This document shows, in pieces, positions 49,278 through 58,852 of a DNA stretch of 64,000 nucleotides. This DNA comes from Saposhnikovia divaricata (Eukaryota > Streptophyta > Magnoliopsida > Apiales > Apiaceae): positions 182,371,939 through 182,435,938 of the forward strand of contig CM071601.1 of assembly GCA_036435485.1 (NCBI GenBank), read 5' to 3'. Under the pieces are notes generated by a model. The model was given only the letters and a program-made list of their open reading frames with translations. It made no database searches and was not told where the DNA came from. The number at the start of each line of letters is the position of its first letter. The first letter of the stretch is position 1. Made by a program: the position numbers and the translations under genes.

Positions 49278-49727
49278 ATGGTGATGAAGAATGAATTTGA
49301 TTTGGGTTCTAATTGTGATAGAGATGGATTTGCGGAGGAGGGGGAAGAGGAATCGGAAGAATCGGAGTTGGAGGAGGTGGAATCGGAATCAGAATCGGTG
49401 GAGAATGCTGTCAAGTCTCCTCCAGTGGAGGTAAAAGATTTATTTTATTATTTTAAAACAGAGTTATACACGAATTGTCCCGGGGAGCCGGAATCCGAGG
49501 AGGATGTATTAGGGGATAGTGATCGTGATGAGAAAGATTATGCCTTCAAATTTGTGGTCAAGAAACGCTCCAGGACTGTTACCAATCCCAAGCTTCCCTG
49601 AAAAATTTACTTCAGGCGTAATGGTCCCAAACAGCGTGTTTCCACCACCCCTTCTGTACTTTATGATCTGGGCTTTCCTGTGGCTGCCATATCCAAATTG
49701 GCTCTCAAAACCTATATTAAAATCCAG
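49278..49727 (+). pseudogene. Exon-1 copy 40, stop codon (unit adjacent to exon 2)
   Basis: TGA at 49599-49601 after NPKLP truncates the frame before the cystatin-like part. YTNCPGEPE substitutions. The donor at 49728 is normal and is 603 nt from the exon 2 acceptor, so this unit sits in the ancestral gene position. Confidence 0.85.
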
Positions 49728-50330
49728 GTATATGATATGTGTCCTTTTTTATTTTTATTTTTAAATCGTAAGTACATATCATCATAATCACAATCAGTTA
49801 CAAAGCTCCTCCCGGTTCTTCGGGTTCTTAGCAGAATATCCGTATTTTGCTCCATAATTCCAGCAACCACTAAAGCATTGTTATACCAAATTCTCCCTAT
49901 AACAATTACCTTTGCCAACAGTGTTTTAAGTAAATAACAATACAATTTATAGAAATTATAAATAAATAAAGAAAGAAAAAAGAACATTTTATAGAATTAT
50001 TTTTAAAATACAAAATAGGTTATGAAGTTGACAAAAAATTAAAAATCTCAGACACCACCAGCCCAGGGCCAGTCCCAGGCCTGTATATATTTGGGCGGGA
50101 GGAGAAGGGGGTAGAATAACATAAAAATTAAAATTAGGGCAAAATAGATTGCGAAATGGTAACGAAGAATTAGTTACTAGATTGCGAAATAGATTACTAG
50201 CCTTATTGTCAGTCATTGAAGCTCAATAGGATCCAGACCGTCTATTTCTATTTACATTAATGGTTGTACAATTAGTTACTAGATTACTCAATTTTTTTAG
50301 TTCTCATTGATACTTCTATTTATATTGCAG
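49728..50330 (+). other. Intron between last exon-1 copy and exon 2
   Basis: It starts GTATATG and ends TTGCAG. It contains one more spacer and promoter block and a stub of a 41st unit (start codon region at 50156-50170), after which repeat homology ends. The final 160 nt are unique sequence with two TTAGTTACTAGATT copies. Confidence 0.7.
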
Positions 50331-50534
50331 AAAACAAAGTATAAATATGTTGGTTTGGTGAAGGCTTACAAGCGAGCTGTTAATGGTTTCCATTTTTGGA
50401 CTCGCTTTAAAGCCCGCTTGCGTGGTCAAGATGCCATCTACTTCCAAGCTATCACATTTCAGGAAAGGCGAGATCCAGAATCAAATGTTGTTTTTGTACG
50501 TTTTGAGTCCGTCTACCCTCTGCCCCCAAGGTGA
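50331..50534 (+). CDS. Exon 2 of the array gene: C-terminal part of cystatin-like domain
   Basis: A pyrimidine-rich tract and TTATATTGCAG acceptor (ending 50330) precede an open frame of 67 codons ending in TGA. It is phase 0, matching the phase-0 donors of exon 1. The peptide begins KTKYKYVGLVKAYKRAV NGFHFWTRFKARL, then DAIYFQAITFQ and VVFVRFESVYPLP. The pattern of a helix end followed by beta strands (KYVGLVKA, GFHFWTRFKA, IYFQAITF, VVFVRFES) is that of plant cystatin/monellin-like proteins. With an exon-1 copy it gives about 217 residues. It is the only intact exon 2 seen, against 40 first exons. The biological role is unknown. Confidence 0.75.
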   Translation, partial: KTKYKYVGLVKAYKRAVNGFHFWTRFKARLRGQDAIYFQAITFQERRDPESNVVFVRFESVYPLPPR

Positions 50535-51950
50535 CTCCTTCTCTTTCATTCTCCTAATTACAACTGCCTGCGTGTTTAAAATACTGTTGCAAAAGGAAGG
50601 AAGTGGTATAAAATCCAAATCACTGATTGAATTCCATGCACGCCTAGCTTATCCATCTCTTTTATGACATACATATTACAAGTACAAGTATATTGTATAT
50701 ATAACACCACAGCCGACTCTTCCGTGCCCCCTTCTTTAAACTTTTTCCCCTGTAAAATGCCAAACTCTTACAATGCACCCACCACTTTTCATTCCTATCT
50801 CAGATACCATAAGTAATCTCCAAGTAGTTACTTCAGGAGATTTTTACCACGTTTGATTTCTGTCCAATGGCAACGTTCTTTATTTTGATGCCTGTGCTTT
50901 TTGAGGTTTATGTTGTTTTTTCCTTTTTTGCAGCTGAGCCGGTCACTTTGCTCCCCCTCGAGAAGTCTATTGTCCTTTTTGGCATAAGCCTTATCTATCC
51001 ATCTACCTATATTTCTATCTGCAAGTTATTCTGCCAAATGCTTATGTAACCAAGTATGTTTGCAAGACAATGTTGGAGCATATTGTTTATGTAACTTATC
51101 TGTCATGCATTCTTTGCTACTAAAATATGATATATGGAAGACCAGCTGGTTCTTTTTATTCGTAACCACATTTTGCCGATTGTTAATTTTAACACTAGTA
51201 TGGGCTCTATTATAAACCTTCTAACAAATGATAATTAAGAACAATGGATTCTTATCAATACATCTTCATATTTTACTTTAGTATTAATACATGTTCTTTT
51301 TAGGAACCTGTAACATTTTCTAATAATAAGAACAGAGAGACCAACAATTCGATCAATTTTGGTTGGTTAATTTTTACTAATCTTTTGCAGCTACTGACCC
51401 GCATGGAAATACATAAACAAGTTTTATTTTCACATATTTATGTAATGGTATAAACAAGAGAAATAACAAAGAATTAACACAGGATGCAATACCAGAGGCA
51501 TAAAAAGGCGCACACACCCTATTAGGATCATAAACGTGGTAAAATTATTTGAGAGCAGGAATCTGTAAGCCTAATACAACTGGAAGCCTGGCTAAATCAA
51601 GATTGGAAGACAATAACTGTATATATATTAGGTGCCTTATTACAAGAAAAACTTATATATATTTGAAAATACAAAAATTGGCTTACATAGAAGTAATGAT
51701 TGGGTACCTTATATATAATAGAAGTAATGATTTTTGTTCATCGTTTTCATGCTTTTGAAGGGCCTCTAAGGAAGCTTCTACGCTTATACTTCTTCACTCT
51801 GCTTTAATTTCAACTCTCTACAACCAGGTGGACGTGGGATATTATATCATTTTCTTTTTGTCACATTAAAACAGCACATATATTTACTTTTCAAATAAAA
51901 AATTACAAGCTATTTAGTTAAAAAAAAAATACAAGCTAATAGGGCTGTTG
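50535..51950. other. Region downstream of exon 2 without a recognised gene
   Basis: The open frames present (for example 50867-51049) are T-rich and resemble no family I know. The first part is probably the 3' untranslated region and flank of the cystatin-like gene. No clear polyadenylation signal can be assigned by eye. Confidence 0.5.
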
Positions 51951-51952
51951 GA

Positions 51953-52110
51953 ATGGATTTTGGTTCTGAATTGAAGTATGGAGGTGGGGCAGATAATTGG
52001 ACTGTTAAATGCAAATGTGGAACAAGGGATGATGATGGGGAGAGGATGGTGGCTTGTGATATTTGTGAGGTTTGGCAGCTTACTCGCTACATTGGCATTG
52101 AATTAACAAC
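51953..52110 (+). pseudogene. PHD-finger fragment (MMD1/MS1-like class), zinc ligands lost
   Basis: The frame reads DNWTVKCKCGTRDDDGERM followed by VACDICEVWQLTRYIGI. This closely matches the PHD finger of plant PHD proteins of the MALE MEIOCYTE DEATH 1 / MALE STERILITY 1 class, where the last part is normally WQHTRC. The His and the following Cys that bind zinc are replaced by Leu and Tyr, and the frame ends soon after in AAAAAAACAAG-rich sequence. The first four Cys ligands remain. No other part of such a gene is recognised nearby, so it is a stray, degenerate exon. Confidence 0.75.
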
Positions 52111-52300
52111 AGCCCTTAGGGCTATGGTTAACATTTTCCTTAAAAAAAAACAAGATATTTGAGAATATTTAGTAATTTAACTATCTTTCTCCCCTTCCCT
52201 TTCCCTTCAAATTATGATCATTATTATTGCTCTTGTCGTTTTAGTGTACAATTTATATTATTACTACTACTACTATTGTTGTTACATCTAATTCTTTTTT

Positions 52301-52459
52301 TATGAATATGTTGGTCTAGTCAAGGCATACAATCGTTTTAAAGCCCGCTTGCCTGATCAAGACCCCATCTACTTCCAGTCTATGGTATGGCAGCGGCTTC
52401 CGGACCGCAAAAACAAGGTTGTTGTTTTAGATGTTGGTTTTGTCCACCCTCTACCCTAG
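52301..52459 (+). pseudogene. Decayed second copy of exon 2
   Basis: An open frame of 52 codons, YEYVGLVKAYNRFKARL then DPIYFQSMVWQ and VVVLDVGFVHPLP, ending in TAG. It aligns with exon 2 (50331-50534) over nearly its whole length but lacks about ten codons (the AVNGFHFWT strand). The base before it is part of a T-run and has no AG acceptor, so it is unlikely to be spliced. Sequence just after the stop (GGTGACTCCCTCTC) also matches the flank of exon 2. Confidence 0.8.
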
Positions 52460-52671
52460 CCCATCCTCCGGGTGACTCCCTCTCAAAAAGCCTGTGGTCC
52501 GGGCCCCTTCTCGTAGAGCCCTTGTTCTGTCTGTGTATTTTACTAGTCAACTATCTATGTAAGACGATGTTGGAGCCTTATGTTTATATAAAACTTCCCT
52601 GTTGGATGCCTTATTTCCAAGGTAACTGCCCTTGTAGTCCAAAACGCCACTGTTTTATTTGTGCGATTCTC

Positions 52672-52848
52672 TGGGATTCTATTTAATTGCTTTCTCTTTT
52701 GCTTACTTTGCTAGAATGTTATCACTTATCTGGGATTCTATTTAATTGCTTTCTCTTTTGCTTACTTTGCTAGAATGTTATCACTTATCTGGGATTTTAT
52801 TTAATTGCTTTCTCTTTTGCTTACTTTGCTAGAATGTTATCACTTACC
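52672..52848 (+). repeat. 59-bp tandem triplication
   Basis: Three nearly perfect copies starting TGGGATTCTATTTAATTGC at 52672, 52731 and 52790. Non-coding. Confidence 0.95.
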
Positions 52849-52869
52849 ATTTTTAGCATCGGTAGTTTT

Positions 52870-55000
52870 GACTCAGCTCTAGCTTTCCGTGGTTGGTAAA
52901 TTTCTTTTTAGGACAAATCCCTGTGGTGCTTGGGATCGTCTTCACATTTCGACCATACGCCAATCTTTATTGTTCTACTTGTTCCTCTCATTGCTAGGAA
53001 TCTCACCTACAAGTCTAGAACTTAATATGTCAGCAACCTTATCAACAACCTATTTGCATCTGTTTATGATGCACCTGCGTGCGTCTGCTTGGGCATGTTT
53101 TCATTTGTATATCTAGACTTTCAGTTTCATGTTAAAACTCATCTACTTAATGAGTACCGTACCTGCCATACCACTGGAATTACTTTGTTTTCAAATTGTA
53201 TGAGATTAGTAGTAGATGCTTTTTGCTCAAAAGCCACTCCCTATTACAAACTCTAAACTTATGCATATTCACAATGGATTCCCATTCGCTTATGCAGTGT
53301 TTATTTAAATTGAAGGCATCTTGTAGTTCAACATGACAATGTAAGTAATCCTGAAATTAGTAGGGTTTTAAATAATCCTGAAAAAAATAATTAATCATAT
53401 AGTTTATTGGTGCAGTTTTGTGTGGTTCATGAATAGGTTTTGATTACAATTTTGTATCGTATTTTGTGTTTCCTTGAATACCTCTGCCCCTTCAAGATTG
53501 TGTTTGTTCACCGGATACTCTGGTAAACAGACATTAATCTTACGCATCTTAATTCTTTATGACAATGCAAGTAATCCTGACAAAAAAGTAGATTTGTGTT
53601 TCTATATACACTTACATATCATCCAGCATACATATTGCCTTAGTTCGTACAATACAGTCATATTTACTTGTCATCTCTTGAAAGCTCGAAACCCTCCTGT
53701 CTGCCCAAATGAGAAGAGGTTTCACCGTTAGTCCACAGTGTAATCTCAATTTATTGCTACTCAATCCGAGAACTGATTAGAAGCTTCTCTAATGATTGTT
53801 TCCCATGCTGTTTTATAAGCTTTGTTATAAATGAATGCCAGTTGAAATAACTCTGTGGACTTAAAAAAGGTGTTATGTTTGCAATTCTGGTTGCGGTTTG
53901 ATGAAATGGGGTTGAGCCCATTTCTCGAAAAAAAAAATTACTGTATGTAGAACAGCTCAGTTAGTTGACTTGACAATTGAGGGGTGCCAACTTCATCGAA
54001 TCCAGATCCCCTTTAATCACATGACCATAATGAGGATGCGATATGTAGTAGGATGTTGCATCTATGCAACATAAGCCCAGAAAGGAGTTACCTGATCATT
54101 GATCATCTTAGAATGGTTACTATAAGTCAATCGTTGTAATTTTGGTTGCAATTTCTTTCACAAAGTTTGGGAATGTTGTTAGTACGTAATTAGATTTTGC
54201 TTAGTGAGAATAGATTTTAGAAACAACTAGGAACGAAACAACCTTAAATTAGTGAGATGAAGCAGCAGTAGAAGCACCAGCAAAGAGTACTATAAGTATT
54301 TGTGCGGATGAGGAGAAAGCTACAAGTGACTGCAATCTACACTGCTTTAGGTTACCTGGGGAGATTATTGAAGTTGCAAAATTCGATAGTTGATACAGGT
54401 ACGGAGGTACCTACGCTCCTGTCTCAGTTTTTATTCTCTTGAAGTCTTGTGAGGTTAAATTTTTCTCAGTTTTCATATTTTATCCATACACCAATGTTTT
54501 TTTTTTCTTTACGTATGACTGTACCTGTCCCTTCAAGTGTTAGGAAACTCTTTTTGGAATTCAAAAATCAGCAACCTTTTAAACAACTATTTTCATCTGT
54601 TTATGGTACCCCCTTTAAATGAAGGCCGTACTGCCATATCACTGGAATGATAATGTTCTCAAATTGTATTAGTACTTGTTTTGGGCTCAGAAGCCAATTA
54701 CTAATTTCAACTCTAAACTTATGCATATTTTGTTTATGTACTGCTTGTTTGAAGGCATCTAGGCTTTATTTTCTGTGATCGGTATTGATTTATGATTTCT
54801 TTATCTTGTTGTGTGCTTCCCCCTTCATGGTTCTTTGATCATTAGATACTCAGGTGAACATGCATAAATCTTACTTATCTTATTTCTTTATGACAATGCA
54901 AGATTGCAATTAAGTAATCCTAAAAATAGTGGATTTGTGTTACTATATGCATTTCCATATCAGCCAACATACTATATTGCCTTTGTTTTCTTCTTGGATA
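52870..55000 (+). repeat. Diverged direct duplication (about 52.98-53.65 and 54.52-54.99 kb)
   Basis: Ordered matches include TCAGCAACCTT, CATCTGTTTATG, CACTGGAAT, AACTCTAAACTTATGCATATT, GAAGGCATCT, TTCTTTATGACAATGCAAG, GTAATCCT and GGATTTGTGTT-like text about 1.4 kb apart. No coding domain is recognised in either copy. Together with the exon 2 duplication it shows that the right flank of the array was also copied. Confidence 0.65.
54257..54394 (+). other. Coding-like stretch, unidentified
   Basis: A 45-codon open stretch (DEAAVEAPAKSTISICADEE followed by CNLHCFRLPGEIIEVAKFDS) with protein-like composition lies in otherwise AT-rich DNA, ending in TGA. It has no start codon of its own in frame and could be a fragment of an exon. 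I do not recognise it. Confidence 0.25.
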
Positions 55001-55009
55001 GAAAACGGC

Positions 55010-55680
55010 TATACTTCCTTTATAAAAAACACAAATACGAATACGAACTATGGTAACAGACAATCTGAGTATCTGACAATGTCAAAATGACAGGACAAGA
55101 GAGAGAGCTCTCTTACGTTTTATCAAAATGTCAGAATCTGACATGGGCTATATTTAAATTTATTGAAAAGATAGAATTATAAAATTTTCACTCGTTTATC
55201 AGAATGTACGTATAGACATAATGGACCATGGTAATTAACTGGTACCTACATAATTGTGGTGATGATTAAGGACTCAGAGAATAATCAACCAGACCCGAAG
55301 TATGTTAGTACGGAGTACAAGATTAGGATAATGTAATTTTGATGTAGTGCTCGAATACATAAATGAATTAATAAATAATTAGTTGTTTGTAAGGTTGCTG
55401 ATGAATTAAATTCTAGGTGAGATTCCTAGCAATGAAAGGATCAAGTAGAGTAGGTAGGGAACAATAAAGCTAGGTGTATGGTCGAAATGCGAAAACGATC
55501 CAAAGCACACAGCTTTGTACTTAAAACAAATTTATCAAACACGAAAAGCTAGAGCAGAGTTGAAACTACCAATGCTAAAAAATTGTAAGGGATGATGTTC
55601 TACTACATATAAAAAGCAAAAGAGATAGCAATAAAATATAATCCCAGAGAAAGAGCATTAACAAAACATCATAGTTTTGG
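55010..55680. other. Intergenic DNA
   Basis: No gene or element end is recognised before the satellite begins. Confidence 0.6.
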
Positions 55681-55694
55681 ATTACAATAACATC

Positions 55695-57866
55695 ATACTA
55701 GTTAGCAGTACGTGTCAAATCGATGATTGACTACCACTTTTACCATCCAAATAAATTTATTATTTTGTATAAACTTGGGAATATCACTAAATTAGATATA
55801 TATTGACATACGTCCGGTTGGATCGTCGATAAGTATTTTTTTTAAAATAGAAACAACAATCCGGAACAAAGCACTAGTTAGCAGTACGGGTCAAATCGAT
55901 GGTTGACTACCACTTTTACCATCCAAATAAATTTATTATTTTTTATAAACTTGGGAATATCACTAAATTAGATATATATTGACATACGTGCGGTTGGATC
56001 GTCGATAAGTATTTTTAAAAAATAGAAACAACAATCCGGGACAAAGCACTAGTTAGCAGTACGGGTCAAATCGATGGTTGACTACCACTTTTACCATCCA
56101 AATAAATTTTTTATTTTTTATAAACTTGTGAATATCACTAAATTAGATATATATTGACATACGTGCGGTTCGATCGTCGATAAGTATTTTTTTAAAAATA
56201 GAAACAACAATCCGGGACAAAGCACTAGTTAGCAGTACGTGTCAAATCGATGGTTGACTACCACTTTTACCATACAAATAAATTTATTATTTTGTATAAA
56301 CTTGGGAATATCACTAAATTAGATATATATTGACATACGTCCGGTTGGATCGTCGATAAGTATTTTTTTTAAAATAGAAACAACAATCCGGGACAAAGCA
56401 CTAGTTAGCAGTACGGGTCAAATCGATGGTTGACTACCACTTTTACCATCCAAATAAATTTTTTATTTTGTATAAACTTGGGAATATCACTAAATTAGAT
56501 ATATATTGACATACGTGCGGTTGGATCGGCGATAAGTATTTTTAAAAAATAGTAACAACAATCCGGGACAAAGCACTAGTTAGCAGTACGGGTCAAATCG
56601 ATGGTTGACTACCACTTTTACCATCCAAATAAATTTTTTATTTTGTATAAACTTGGGAATATCACTAAATTAGATATATATTGACATACGTGCGGTTGGA
56701 TCGTCGATAAGTATTTTTTTAAAAATAGAAACAACAATCCGGGACAAAGCACTAGTTAGCAGTACGGGTCAAATCGATGGTTGACTACCACTTTTACCAT
56801 CCAAATAAATTTTTTATTTTGTATAAACTTGGGAATATCACTAAATTAGATATATATTGACATACGTACGGTTGGATCGTCGATAAGTATTTTTTTAAAA
56901 ATAGAAACAACAATCCGGAACAAAGCACTAGTTAGCAGTACGGGTCAAATCGATGGTTGACTACCACTTTTACCATCCAAATAAATTTTTTATTTTGTAT
57001 AAACTTGGGAATATCACTAAATTAGATATATATTGACATACATGCGGTTGGATCGTCGATAAGTATTTTTTAAAAAATAGGAACAACAATCCTGGACAAA
57101 GCACTAGTTAGCAGTACGGGTCAAATCGATGGTTGACTACCACTTTTACCATCCAAATAAATTTATTATTTTGTATAAACTTGGGAATATCACTAAATTA
57201 GATATACATTGACATACGTGCGGTTGGATCGTCGATAAGTATTTTTTTAAAAATAGAAACAACAATCCGGGACAAAGCACTAGTTAGCAGTACGGGTCAA
57301 ATCGATGGTTGACTACCTTTTTTACCATCCAAATAAATTTATTATTTTTTTATAACCTTGGGAATATCACTAAATTGGATATATATTGACATACGTGCGG
57401 TTGGATCGTCGATAAGTATTTTTTAAAAAATAGAAACAGCAATCCGGGACAAAGCACTAGTTAGCAGTACGGGTCAAATCGATGGTTGACTACCACTTTT
57501 ACCATCCAAATAAATTTATTAATTTTTATAAACTTGGGAATATCACTAAATTAGATATATATTGACATACGTGCGGTTGGATCGTCGATAAGTATTTTTT
57601 AAAAAATAGAAACAACAATCCGGGACAAAGCACTAGTTAGCAATACGGGTCAAATCGATGGTTGACTACCACTTTTACCATCCAAATAAATTTTTTATTT
57701 TTTTATAAACTTGGGAATATCAATAAATTAGATATATGTTGATATAAGTGCGGTTGGATCGTCGATAAGTATTTTTTAAAAAATAGAAACAACAATCCGG
57801 GACAAAGCACTAGTTAGCAATAAGGGTCAAATCGAAGGTTGACTACCACTTTTACCATCCAAATTG
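55695..57866 (+). repeat. Satellite array, about 176-bp unit, 12 full copies plus a partial (left arm)
   Basis: Units start ACTAGTTAGCAGTACGGGTC at 55698, 55873, 56048, 56224, 56400, 56575, 56751, 56927, 57103, 57279, 57456, 57632 and 57809 (period 175-177 bp). Each contains TCGATGGTTGACTACCAC, GATATATATTGACATACG, GGTTGGATCGTCGATAAG and ACAACAATCCGGGACAAAG. The last copy breaks off at CCATCCAAAT where the FAR1-like fragment begins. The same unit occurs in reverse orientation from 61.4 kb. Confidence 0.95.
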
Positions 57867-58205
57867 CATACCAACACAAGGCACTTCATCATTCATATTT
57901 GCAAAAAAAGATCCAATATTAGCTTTATCATTGTCGTGACCATCAAATTCATCCTTTTTTCCATTATTAACATCTTCATCACTATCAATAATTATTTTTT
58001 CTTTACCCTTCAAATTAGAAGCATCACCAAAGTTTTTACCAACATCATCATCAATATCATCAACATCTATTGTTTCATGAATTTCAACACCATTTTCATC
58101 AAAAAGTTTACGATAAACTCTTTTACTTCGAACGGGAGTTACATAATTAAACTCGTTATGATCACTAGAAGAGTTAGAATCATAATTAAATAAATAAGAG
58201 GCCAT
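57866..58205 (-). pseudogene. FAR1-like gene, N-terminal fragment cut by satellite
   Basis: On the minus strand an ATG at 58205 opens MASYLFNYDSNSSSDHNEF, followed by an acidic, Asp-rich region (DVDDIDDD, DSDEDVNNGKKDEFDGHD) and then NDEVPCVGMQF. In FAR1/FHY3 and related Mutator-type transposases, the motif P-x-(V/L)-G-M-x-F opens the FAR1 DNA-binding domain. Here the frame runs directly into the satellite after GMQF, so the binding domain, transposase and SWIM regions are all missing. An upstream extension of the frame to 58322 lacks support because the 5' leader is itself duplicated. Confidence 0.6.
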
Positions 58206-58410
58206 GAAAATTCTAACCTTATTTTTTTGCTCTCCAAAGATGAAAAAAGAAGCTGAAAAAACTGTGCAGTTGGAACAAAAGATTGGAAATTTATGAAGAT
58301 CATGGAGGGGAGTTAGAATCATAATTTATTAAGAGGCCATGAAAATTCTAACCTCATTTTTTTGCTCTCCAAAGATGAAAAAAAAAGCTGAAAAACTGTG
58401 CATGGGAAAA
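58195..58410 (-). repeat. Direct duplication of the FAR1-like 5' end
   Basis: The stretch GAGGCCATGAAAATTCTAACC followed by TTTTTTTGCTCTCCAAAGATG and AGCTGAAAAA occurs at 58198-58262 and again at 58332-58400, an offset of about 134 bp. The second copy retains the start codon and two more codons (MAS), then a stop. Confidence 0.8.
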
Positions 58411-58469
58411 AAAAAAGAAGGCTGGAAAGTTAAAAAAAAGGCTGGAAAGTTAAAAAAATCATGGAGGGT

Positions 58470-58560
58470 ATCCGGGGCGCCCGCCATGTTTAATGGAGGG
58501 CACGCCCGCCATGTTTCATGGAGGGCGTCAGTGCTATTATTTTTGTACGGGGAGCGCACT
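58470..58560. repeat. GC-rich CCGCCATGTTTCATGGAGGGC minisatellite, left copy
   Basis: Two or more units of about 27 bp built on CGCCCGCCATGTTT and CATGGAGGGC(A/G). They contrast sharply with AT-rich neighbours. The same motif recurs at the far side of the AT-rich satellite. Confidence 0.75.
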
Positions 58561-58609
58561 TGCATTCAGTTCAACGCTCCGAATGTATACAAATTTTTGT
58601 ACTAGTTTT

Positions 58610-58850
58610 TTAAAAGCAGTTTGCAAGTCGTTTGATCAATCCCAAACTTTCAATATTCTTCGTATCACAGGAAAATCAATGGTTTTGTTAAATTTGGTGT
58701 AATTATTTCACTCAAAAACAAAATATAATCATTTTACGAAAAGCAGTTCACTTACATCCAAAATATTTTCATTTTTTATTTTTTTTTAAATAGAGATTTT
58801 ACTTTTCTTATGATAATTATTATTTCAAATAAATTAAAAAATTAATAAAT
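58610..58850. other. AT-rich spacer
   Basis: No gene is seen. This AT-rich stretch leads into the 163-bp satellite. Confidence 0.6.
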
Positions 58851-58852
58851 AT

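Larger units (their letters stand above)
15023..50170 (+). repeat. Tandem array of 40 promoter-plus-first-exon units (about 875 bp each)
   Basis: Head-to-tail repeats cover about 35 kb. Unit length is mostly 869-880 bp, with four short gaps of about 811 bp. Each unit contains, in order: an AT-rich spacer (AATAAATAAAGAAAG region), a segment with GGCCCA motifs and TATATATT, a short leader, the ATG GTG ATG AAG start, about 450 nt of coding exon, and a CAGGTATATG donor. A 41st unit stops just after its start codon at 50170. Left of the array lies LTR-like DNA. To the right lies the acceptor and exon 2 that complete the gene. Units differ by few bases, and blocks of units are duplicated together, so the array grew recently by unequal exchange. 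Confidence 0.97.

Noticed and set aside
16505..49764. Repeated plus-strand frames MIVMRKIMPSNLWSRN in the other reading frame
   Set aside because: They are shadows of exon 1 in the +1 frame, crossing the donor site into the intron. The exon frame with the acidic region and donor phase explains the sequence better.
15768..49987. Repeated minus-strand frames of about 91 codons (MFFFLSLFIYNFYKL...) in nearly every unit
   Set aside because: They lie over the spacer and the donor region, start in an AT-rich tract, and keep their length only because the units are recent copies. No domain, promoter or codon bias supports them.
15023..50170. CRISPR array
   Set aside because: The repeats are about 875 bp with no spacer-repeat structure, and the sequence is eukaryotic.
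15023..50170. Assembly artefact as the full explanation of the array
   Set aside because: Most units carry private or block-specific variants and there are several unit lengths, so simple duplicate assembly of one unit does not fit. The near-identical 3.5-kb blocks could still be over- or under-counted and need long reads.
50867..51049. Hydrophobic 60-codon frame after exon 2
   Set aside because: T-rich sequence makes such frames by chance. No signal peptide pattern with a plausible start context or conserved motif is evident.
57864..58193. Plus-strand 109-codon frame rich in Ile/Asn/Phe
   Set aside because: It is the antisense of the acidic FAR1-like region, and its composition reflects GAT/GAA complements.
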